A stretch of DNA of 29,106 bases, from the NCBI GenBank assembly GCA_910577685.1, contig CAJTOH010000045.1:1-29106 (forward strand), in the 5' to 3' direction. The notes below the pieces were generated by a model that was not told the origin of the DNA, made no database searches, and was given only the letters and a program-made list of their open reading frames with translations. Positions 24,479-29,106 of the stretch are shown here, piece by piece (position 1 is the first letter of the stretch; every line of letters starts with the position of its first letter). A program made the translations under genes and the position numbers. This DNA comes from an uncultured Dorea sp. (lineage in GTDB: Bacteria > Bacillota > Clostridia > Lachnospirales > Lachnospiraceae).

Positions 24479-24525
24479 TGTAACTTATGTGATTTACATT
24501 ATAAACATTTATATAAAATTTTCAA
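24479..24525 (-). promoter_or_regulatory. rbsKDACB promoter with start-site dyad
   Basis: On the minus strand, -35 TTGAAA (24520-24525), a 16-bp spacer and perfect -10 TATAAT (24498-24503) form a strong promoter. Immediately downstream, TGTAA-N10-TTACA (24479-24498) is an inverted repeat covering the likely start point and is a good repressor-site candidate. The 5' leader is about 65-70 bases. Confidence 0.7.
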
Positions 24526-24691
24526 TTCTTTTTTACATATTTTTTATCAATAATTCACGATTTGTTTATTATATATAATTTGTATTTCTCATTTTTGTAT
24601 ATAATGCACAAAAATTTTCTGCATTTCTTTAAACTTAATTCGAATTCAGAACCTACGCAGATTGTTTTGATTTATAAAATTTTATATAAAT
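24507..24691. repeat. 16-bp inverted repeat in the rbsR-rbsK intergenic region
   Basis: ATTTATATAAAATTTT (24507-24522) recurs as its exact reverse complement at 24676-24691. The first copy fills the spacer and touches the -35 of the rbs promoter. The 450-bp region 24424-24872 is extremely AT-rich and has no gene. It holds the promoter, the operator candidates and the rbsR terminator. Chance is possible given the base composition. Confidence 0.45.
24637..24646. promoter_or_regulatory. TTCGAA palindrome upstream of rbsK
   Basis: AATTCGAATT is a perfect 10-bp palindrome with the central CG typical of LacI-family operators. It shares the TTCGAA core with a palindrome upstream of rbsR at 25954-25965. 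It lies about 110 bp upstream of the rbsK -35, so repression would need looping or a second promoter. Confidence 0.4.
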
Positions 24692-24795
24692 ATTTATGTT
24701 TATTTTTATATAAACATTCATTTTATTTCACATAATTAAAATACCCCTGCCATATAAAAGAATAACTGCCCTCTTATTTAACTACGTTTAGACAC

Positions 24796-24820
24796 AAAAA
24801 AAGAACTGCCGCCTGAGCAG
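24796..24820 (-). terminator. intrinsic terminator of rbsR
   Basis: On the minus strand a short CTGCT/GGCAG stem (24806-24820) is followed by TTCTTTTTTT (24796-24805). It lies 53 bp past the rbsR stop codon and separates rbsR from rbsKDACB. Confidence 0.65.
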
Positions 24821-24872
24821 ATCATCTCTCCACACTCGCAACAGCCCTACAGGCATACCCGAAAACCACGTT

Positions 24873-25880
24873 TTATATCTTTTTTATTTCCTTCACGCTT
24901 CCCCTCTCTACAAATTCTGCACAGACCTGAATCTTCACCTTTGCCCTGCCGTCTTTCTCCGCCATCGACAATAGTTCGCGGACTGCCCGCGCTCCCAGTT
25001 CCTGCTTGTATACGTGCATGGTAGATAACGGAGGATCCGAAACCATTCCATAGGCAACGTCGTCGAAACCAATCACAGATATGTCGCCCGGAACGTCATA
25101 CCCGCACTCTTTCATCGCCCGCATACACCCTATAGCTATCACGTCGTTATCCGCAAAAAACGCGGTGGGCAGCTCCTTTGTTCTTGCAAGGAACTCTTTC
25201 ATCTTCTGGTATGCAGTCTCTATCCTCGTTCCGACCGTCACAATGTATTCTGATTTTACAGGAAAGCCGCATTGATTCATCACCTGATAGTACCCAAGCT
25301 CCCGGGACCTAAACGCCTGAATCCGGAATTCGCCCCTCAGATAGCCTATCTTTTCGTGTCCCTTCCCTGCAAGATATTCTACAGCCTCCTGCGCCGCCTC
25401 CCAGTCATTGATCAGCACACTGTCAAATGCGTATCTGTCGCTGCGCCCATCCAATAGTATGATTCGGTTTTTAGCGGCGGCATAAGGCTCATAATCTTCT
25501 TCCAGCATCTCCGTTCCCAGAAGCACCACCCCGCTCTGCATATCCGTCAGAATATCAAGAAGCTGCTCCTCATAATCCGGGTCGCATACATCCACATAAC
25601 AGAATACCGTCTCATATCCCATAAGCTTCGCCTGACGCTCAACCCCTTCGATTACGGCGGGATGAAAGGAACTTTCGTCAATAATCATCCCGTTCTTGCG
25701 GAAGATCACAAACCGAATCTTCGTAATCTCCTCCTCGGCGCGGTATCCCATCTCCTCCGCCGCCTTTAAGATCTTTTCGGCGGTATTTCTATTAACTCCT
25801 TTTTTGCGGTTCAGCGCATTGGATACCGTAGACATGGAAAATCCTGTTTTCTCACTGATTTTACGAATATTAACCTTCAT
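24873..25880 (-). CDS. rbsR: LacI family regulator, probably the ribose repressor
   Basis: A 335-aa LacI/GalR regulator. The N-terminal helix-turn-helix is INIRKISEKTGFSMSTVSNA-like (residues 4-24), followed by the hinge region near 45-60. The C-terminal sugar-binding domain carries AFFADNDVIAIGCMRAMKEC and ISVIGFDDVAYGMVSDPPLS. The ATG at 25880 follows GAGGA; an in-frame ATG at 25898 lacks a site. It lies directly upstream of rbsKDACB in the same order as the Bacillus subtilis rbs locus, which supports RbsR, although the name is inferred from position. It has its own promoter and terminator, and a TTCGAA palindrome upstream suggests autoregulation. Confidence 0.88.
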   Translation of the reverse strand: MKVNIRKISEKTGFSMSTVSNALNRKKGVNRNTAEKILKAAEEMGYRAEEEITKIRFVIFRKNGMIIDESSFHPAVIEGVERQAKLMGYETVFCYVDVCDPDYEEQLLDILTDMQSGVVLLGTEMLEEDYEPYAAAKNRIILLDGRSDRYAFDSVLINDWEAAQEAVEYLAGKGHEKIGYLRGEFRIQAFRSRELGYYQVMNQCGFPVKSEYIVTVGTRIETAYQKMKEFLARTKELPTAFFADNDVIAIGCMRAMKECGYDVPGDISVIGFDDVAYGMVSDPPLSTMHVYKQELGARAVRELLSMAEKDGRAKVKIQVCAEFVERGSVKEIKKI

Positions 25881-25912
25881 ATCTTTTTGTCCTCTCATAA
25901 CAAGTAAGTACT

Positions 25913-25965
25913 ATTATAACATATCTGCGAATTTTTAGATAAGAAAGCTAAAATTTTTCGAAAAA
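25913..25965 (-). promoter_or_regulatory. rbsR promoter and CG-centred palindrome
   Basis: On the minus strand, TGTTATAAT is an extended -10 (TATAAT at 25913-25918) 33 bp before the rbsR ATG. Further upstream, TTTTTCGAAAAA (25954-25965) is a perfect 12-bp palindrome, extendable with one mismatch to 20 bp. It has the central CG of LacI-family sites. Confidence 0.55.
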
Positions 25966-26023
25966 CTTTTAGGACAAGCCTGGCCTGCCCCTTGTAAAGA
26001 AAATTTTAGAAGAGTATTGATTG

Positions 26024-26437
26024 TCATACGACCATAACGATAGTACCCGCGCTGATCAGTATACAGCCGAGCAAAGATTTCACTGTAAATTCCTCATGCA
26101 GAAACAGAAAAGCTAAAGCCAACGTAATAACTACGCTTAATTTATCAACCGGCACGACCTTTGAGGCTTCTCCTAATTGAAGCGCCCTGTAGTAGCACAG
26201 CCAAGACGCGCCCGTTGCCAAACCTGATAATATAAGGAATATCCAGCTTTTTCTGCTTATTCCGGATATTCCATTTTGCGTATGAGTTAAAAAGACCATT
26301 ACCCATGCCATTACCACAACAACGACTGTCCTGATTGCCGTTGCCAGATTTGAATTCACACCCTCTATACCTACTTTCGCCAAAATTGACGTCAGCGCGG
26401 CAAAAACGGCAGATAACAATGCAAATATAAACCACAT
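26024..26437 (-). CDS. EamA-domain (DMT) membrane protein, single-domain
   Basis: A 137-aa protein with about five membrane segments forming one EamA domain, for example MWFIFALLSAVFAALTSILA at the start and the typical C-terminal FLHEEFTVKSLLGCILISAG. Most EamA transporters have two such domains (~300 aa), but 140-aa single-domain forms are common and may dimerise. The ATG at 26437 follows GGAAGTGAT, a good anti-Shine-Dalgarno match; the ATG at 26452 is possible. Its substrate is unknown. The upstream DNA consists of gene remnants. Confidence 0.85.
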   Translation of the reverse strand: MWFIFALLSAVFAALTSILAKVGIEGVNSNLATAIRTVVVVVMAWVMVFLTHTQNGISGISRKSWIFLILSGLATGASWLCYYRALQLGEASKVVPVDKLSVVITLALAFLFLHEEFTVKSLLGCILISAGTIVMVV

Positions 26438-26455
26438 ATAGATCACTTCCATATC

Positions 26456-26680
26456 CTAATTTACTTTTTCTTTCTCTCCGTTATAGAACGTATAAAACTC
26501 CGGCGTCGGTATCTTAACCAGCGTCGTTCTATAACGTGCCTTGCTATCTATCAACTGTTCATATGCCCTTCCCACATACATCAAACAGCGCAAAGGCATA
26601 TTTTTATTCACCGTGCTTTGATGTTCCCCCAAGATTTTCTGATTTAATAAGGCTATACCCGTCGAAAAATAGCTGTAATC
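26456..26680 (-). pseudogene. remnant of an Rpn-family nuclease/transposase-like gene
   Basis: Open frame on the minus strand with no start of its own. It reads GEHQSTVNKNMPLRCLMYVG and later KARYRTTLVKIPTPEFYTFY. This matches the middle of Rpn-family (PD-(D/E)XK, formerly 'transposase') proteins, where an EHQSTxNxNMPxR segment is followed by a P-x-PEFxxxYNG strand. Everything before and after is missing, and the frame stops at 26456. It directly follows the stop of the FtsX fragment in the same frame. Confidence 0.6.
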
Positions 26681-26800
26681 TCAATTCAGGTTATTTGCAC
26701 TGCTTGCCATGAACGTCACTGCCAAAATCACAAAAATAAGCAGGATGATATTCATATTTTTCTTGCGCTTAATGTCTTTTTTTAGTATTCGCAAAAACAT
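26681..26800 (-). pseudogene. 5' fragment of an FtsX-like ABC permease gene
   Basis: A 39-codon ORF with a strong AAGGAGAGG site: MFLRILKKDIKRKKNMNIIL, then LIFVILAVTFMASSANN. This is the cytoplasmic start and first membrane helix of the FtsX-type permeases common in Lachnospiraceae, normally hundreds of residues long. It stops at 26681 and is joined to the Rpn remnant, so it is a truncated relic. A short membrane peptide could still be made. Confidence 0.6.
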
Positions 26801-26868
26801 TTTGCCTCTCCTTTTCATTTTGTGATTTCATTATGGCACGTAAATTATTAAATAATCCTTAAATTTTA

Positions 26869-26900
26869 TCAACGGAAACCTACATATCTCCGTTGATTTT
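26869..26900 (+). terminator. terminator-like hairpin in gene-poor DNA
   Basis: TCAACGGA (26869-26876) and TCCGTTGA (26889-26896) form a perfect 8-bp stem followed by TTTT on the plus strand. No plus-strand gene ends here, so it may be left over from a lost gene. The stretch 26801-27157 has no convincing gene; a 34-codon ORF at 26934-27038 lacks a ribosome-binding site. Confidence 0.45.
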
Positions 26901-27067
26901 GTCACTATATTGTCGCTAATCGATTGTTTTTACATGGTTCTGATTGTACTATTTTGCGTTTACTTCTACAAGCTAAATCTGCGTGTTAAAACAGCCGGAA
27001 TTGATCAATATCCTGGACTCTCCAAATTTTCATTGTAATATCCTTTACTTTATAATGCCGACAAGAA

Positions 27068-27111
27068 GAGGGGCTGTTTTGTAATTGTTTTGCTTATTGC
27101 AACAGCCCCTC
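27068..27111 (-). terminator. hairpin after the DUF4340 gene
   Basis: GAGGGGCTGTT (27068-27078) and AACAGCCCCTC (27101-27111) are perfect 11-bp arms 46 bp past the DUF4340 stop codon. The T-run is weak (TTCTTGT), but the stem is GC-rich and well placed to end the minus-strand operon. Confidence 0.6.
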
Positions 27112-27157
27112 CTCTATAGGTTATAAGCCTACCATGACCGCCAAGTACAATGATCAC

Positions 27158-28012
27158 CTAATTCAATACAACCGCATTTACAGCCTCTATCAGATCAACT
27201 ACACGACTTCTATCAACCAGTGATACGGGTTCACCGTCAACAACTGCAAGACACTGGCTTCCGTCATAACGGTATAATTCTATTTTTACTTCGGGCTGAT
27301 TTTCATTATCAATCTGTAACGTCAGGCTGATTTCCTCTTTATCTGACGTATCCAAAGGCAGTTCCCCGGAACCTTCCTTCACAAAATATACGTCCTCCTT
27401 ACTATAAGTAACCTTATTCTCTTCCTTATATACGGCTTTATAATTTTCACTGCCTGCAAACTGAATTTCTGTAACAGTATCAAATTCCGGGATCTCATCA
27501 TGTTGTATCATATCGCTTAGCTCAATATCAAAGGAGCTAAGCGGATCATCCTTCACAAGATACACATTTCCATCTCCTATCGAAACATACCGTTCTTCAT
27601 CCATCTCACTGTAATTGCCCAGTGAAATCTCATAGGTTTCCTCTTCCAAACCGATATGAATCGTACAGAGCGGGTCGCTAAGCCCATACTGGCTTAAATC
27701 TTCTGCGTTTTCGATCATAAACGAAACCCCAAAGGACTGGAAATTTCCAATCAGCTGATTGATCTTCTCCTCATTTACCGGAAAATTCTCATCCTCGTCG
27801 TACAGCCAGTTTTCGTCCTTATGAAAGGCAAATGTTTCTGAGTCATATTCCCAGGAAAATTCTGTCACATCCTCACTGTTAAGCTCCAAGATAATCTTGT
27901 CACTGTTTTTAATCTTCTCCTTACGTTCTTCATACTTACTGACTCCCAGTGTCAATGCACAGAAAATCACAAGGACGCCCAGAAGTATAGATAATCGTTT
28001 AGACCGGTTCAT
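27158..28012 (-). CDS. DUF4340 domain-containing protein
   Basis: A 284-aa protein with one N-terminal membrane anchor (RLSILLGVLVIFCALTLGVS, about residues 5-24). The acidic outer domain has the DUF4340 pattern: ENWLYDEDENFPVNEEKINQ, then YGLSDPLCTIHIG, then YEISLGNYS and GNVYLVKDD. AGGAGG precedes the ATG at 28012. It overlaps the end of a GldG-like gene by 14 bp. Such proteins are encoded with an ABC transporter and a GldG-type protein; their role is unclear. Here the ABC genes are missing, so it may be orphaned. Expression is uncertain unless a new promoter has formed. Confidence 0.8.
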   Translation of the reverse strand: MNRSKRLSILLGVLVIFCALTLGVSKYEERKEKIKNSDKIILELNSEDVTEFSWEYDSETFAFHKDENWLYDEDENFPVNEEKINQLIGNFQSFGVSFMIENAEDLSQYGLSDPLCTIHIGLEEETYEISLGNYSEMDEERYVSIGDGNVYLVKDDPLSSFDIELSDMIQHDEIPEFDTVTEIQFAGSENYKAVYKEENKVTYSKEDVYFVKEGSGELPLDTSDKEEISLTLQIDNENQPEVKIELYRYDGSQCLAVVDGEPVSLVDRSRVVDLIEAVNAVVLN

Positions 28013-28229
28013 TTTGCCGCCTCCTTCTGCTTACAATGGTATAAATCCCTGCTCCAAGAAATGCCAGCGGAAATCCTCCGATCATGAGCACTTTTAAGAA
28101 CGAAGATGTGGATTCACTGATGGTAAGGTAATTATAGCTTAAAGACTTACTGCGGATAGCAACTGCCTCCCGTTCTCCCATGAGCGAAGACAGGGCGTTC
28201 ATTCCCAAATCCTGATTGTGATTTGATGT
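27999..28229 (-). pseudogene. C-terminal remnant of a GldG-like ABC-system protein
   Basis: Only the last ~70-77 residues remain: GMNALSSLMGEREAVAIRSK, then SLSYNYLTISESTSSFLKVL, then a membrane helix and a basic RRRRQN tail. This fits the C-terminus of GldG-family proteins from Lachnospiraceae ABC operons. The same frame continues upstream of the ATG at 28208 through NQDLG to a stop at about 28230, which indicates a gene cut from its 5' end rather than a new short gene. The break coincides with the start of mobile-element-like sequence. Confidence 0.7.
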
Positions 28230-28234
28230 TTTTT

Positions 28235-28390
28235 AAGGGAAATATTAGCTGTTATATTTTGTTATTAAAATCTCGGCTAACCCTTGAAAATACTAAGTTT
28301 ATCGCAGATGAGCTTTCCCTTATTGTTTCCCTTGTATTATATCTTCCCACAGGGCATTACGAACCCTGATAAGGGAAAAAATAAGGGAAA
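28235..28390. repeat. five AAGGGAAA sites in a nested dyad
   Basis: AAGGGAAA occurs at 28235-28242, 28371-28378 and 28383-28390, and its complement TTTCCCTT at 28314-28321 and 28326-28333. The last four form two pairs, each with a 12-bp period, mirrored around position 28352, where AGGG and CCCT add an inner inverted repeat. The 20-bp outer arms differ by one base. It lies at the junction with a truncated gene and upstream of DUF6061, and may be a recombinase or regulator binding region of a mobile element. Apart from this, 28230-28486 has no gene I can support. Confidence 0.6.
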
Positions 28391-28486
28391 CAAAATCACA
28401 TAAAACATTATAACACAAAATATACGGGAATTGGTAAACTGATTGAAATGCTTTCAAAAAATCAATGAAAAGAGGACAGATTAAAT

Positions 28487-28726
28487 ATGAATATGATTTA
28501 TGCAACATACAATATCCTCCATAACAGCATTGACGTATACACTTATGCAGGTTATTTCTTGCGGATAGACTGTAATAAAGCGGAAGAAGGATTGAAAACT
28601 ACTCCCTGCTCTAAATGTGCCTTAAATGCTCTGGCAATAGATGAGCCGCTTGAATACGCAAGACTGTATCTTGAAGGGAATATGCAAATGTGGATGGATG
28701 CGGAGGATTCATTGGAATTATGGTAA
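28487..28726 (+). CDS. DUF6061-like small protein of mobile elements
   Basis: A 79-aa acidic protein. The N-terminal part MNMIYATYNILHNSIDVYTY is followed by a Cys pair (TPCSKC) and the C-terminal pattern LAIDEPLEYARLYLEGNMQM. This layout resembles DUF6061 proteins, which I associate with integrative elements of gut Firmicutes. Function is unknown. GAGGA lies about 10 bases before the ATG. It is followed by an intrinsic terminator, so it is probably a single-gene transcript. Confidence 0.68.
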   Translation: MNMIYATYNILHNSIDVYTYAGYFLRIDCNKAEEGLKTTPCSKCALNALAIDEPLEYARLYLEGNMQMWMDAEDSLELW

Positions 28727-28804
28727 TGTCTATAATAATTGTATTGATATGCTCAATATTTGTATAGTGTAGCTGTTTAATTAACAATTTGAAGCGGATT
28801 AACC

Positions 28805-28848
28805 GAACCGATAACTGCTGATTATGCATGTTATCGGTTCAGCTTTTT
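28805..28848 (+). terminator. intrinsic terminator after the DUF6061-like gene
   Basis: GAACCGATAAC (28805-28815) and GTTATCGGTTC (28830-28840) are perfect 11-bp arms followed by AGCTTTTT (T-run 28844-28848). It lies between the plus-strand small gene and the convergent kinase gene. Confidence 0.8.
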
Positions 28849-28894
28849 CTAATACATTCTTATGACAAAAGATAGTAAAAACAGTTCAAATTTT

Positions 28895-29106
28895 TTATTG
28901 GGGAAATGTTACAATAACCGTCGTGCCTTTTCCAGCATGGCTTTTTACATCAACTTTGGCATTATGGATTTTAGCAGCGTGTTTCACAATAGAAAGCCCA
29001 AGCCCGGTTCCCCCTACTGCCTTAGAATGGCTCTTATCAACACGATAGAAACGCTCAAAAATCCGCTCTTGATGTTCGGGGGCAATTCCTATCCCTGTAT
29101 CCTCCA
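28895..29106 (-). CDS. sensor histidine kinase, C-terminal part (runs off window)
   Basis: The last 69 residues of a HATPase domain, with the rest beyond the right edge. It shows EDTGIGIAPEHQERIFERFY (G1/F boxes), then GGTGLGLSIVKHAAKIHNAK (G2 box) and ends GKGTTVIVTFPQ. This is the PhoR-like class of two-component kinases, unlike the YesM-type kinase at the left end. The partner regulator would be expected upstream, outside the window. It may be cargo of the element whose end lies near 28.2 kb. Confidence 0.92.
   Translation of the reverse strand, partial: EDTGIGIAPEHQERIFERFYRVDKSHSKAVGGTGLGLSIVKHAAKIHNAKVDVKSHAGKGTTVIVTFPQ

Noticed and set aside
26934..27038. 34-codon plus-strand ORF (MVLIVLFCVYFYKLNLRV...)
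   Set aside because: Hydrophobic start looks protein-like, but there is no ribosome-binding site and no recognised family. Possibly another relic, not supportable.
28444..28458. cre-like palindrome TTGAAATGCTTTCAA before the DUF6061-like gene
   Set aside because: One base shorter than a CcpA site and lacks the central CG. Better treated as chance.
28320..28508. 62-codon minus-strand ORF across the AAGGGAAA repeats
   Set aside because: No ribosome-binding site, and it runs through the repeat region. The sequence has no protein-like conservation I recognise.
1..29106. CRISPR arrays, rRNA or tRNA genes
   Set aside because: No regularly spaced repeats of CRISPR length and no recognisable tRNA cloverleaf or rRNA segment was seen on reading. 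A tRNAscan or CRISPR search was not run.

Overview
The window looks like a Lachnospiraceae (Clostridia) chromosome, probably a gut commensal. The evidence is strong AGGAGG ribosome-binding sites, a moderate GC content with AT-rich intergenic DNA, and a family set typical of that group (YesM/YesL with a GH38 mannosidase, LrgAB, LytTR-DUF3021, BlaI-M56, DUF2164, DUF6061, DUF4340/GldG). The genus cannot be fixed by reading alone.

Layout. 1-5716 (minus): a glycan-use operon of GH38 alpha-mannosidase, a YesL-type membrane protein and a YesM-type sensor kinase. 5894-7956 (plus): a MarR regulator, a small cysteine-rich protein, then lrgA-lrgB behind a promoter with two dyads. 8065-10033 (minus): DUF2164 and two unrecognised proteins, the second in noticeably AT-rich DNA. 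10083-12328 (minus): an RNA-repair cassette of an ATP-dependent RNA ligase translationally coupled to an HD-polynucleotide kinase, with its own promoter and a short interrupted ORF in the leader. 12480-14938 (plus): a methyltransferase, then a membrane protein-LytTR-DUF3021 operon. 14994-16059 (minus): an ECF sigma factor and its putative anti-sigma factor. 16206-16907 (plus): an L-2-amino-thiazoline-4-carboxylate hydrolase-family protein. 16946-19378 (minus): a coiled-coil protein, an M56 sensor protease and a BlaI repressor with two matching operator half-palindrome pairs upstream.

19699-25880 (minus): a complete ribose locus in the order rbsR-K-D-A-C-B. rbsR has its own promoter and terminator, and rbsKDACB has a strong separate promoter. 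Ribose would be imported by RbsABC, converted to a usable anomer by RbsD and phosphorylated by RbsK. TTCGAA-centred palindromes occur upstream of both rbsR and rbsK. 26024-29106 is a scarred region: a single-domain EamA protein, remnants of an FtsX-like permease and an Rpn-family nuclease, DUF4340 plus only the C-terminus of a GldG-like protein, and then DNA that looks like the end of a mobile element (five AAGGGAAA sites in a dyad arrangement, DUF6061, and a histidine kinase running off the window).

The best candidates for a second look are the RNA-repair cassette with its leader ORF, the CxCxxCxxC small protein beside MarR, the lrgAB control region, the rbs operator candidates and the 28.2-kb junction. 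No CRISPR array, rRNA or tRNA was seen. All functions are read from sequence features without database searches.
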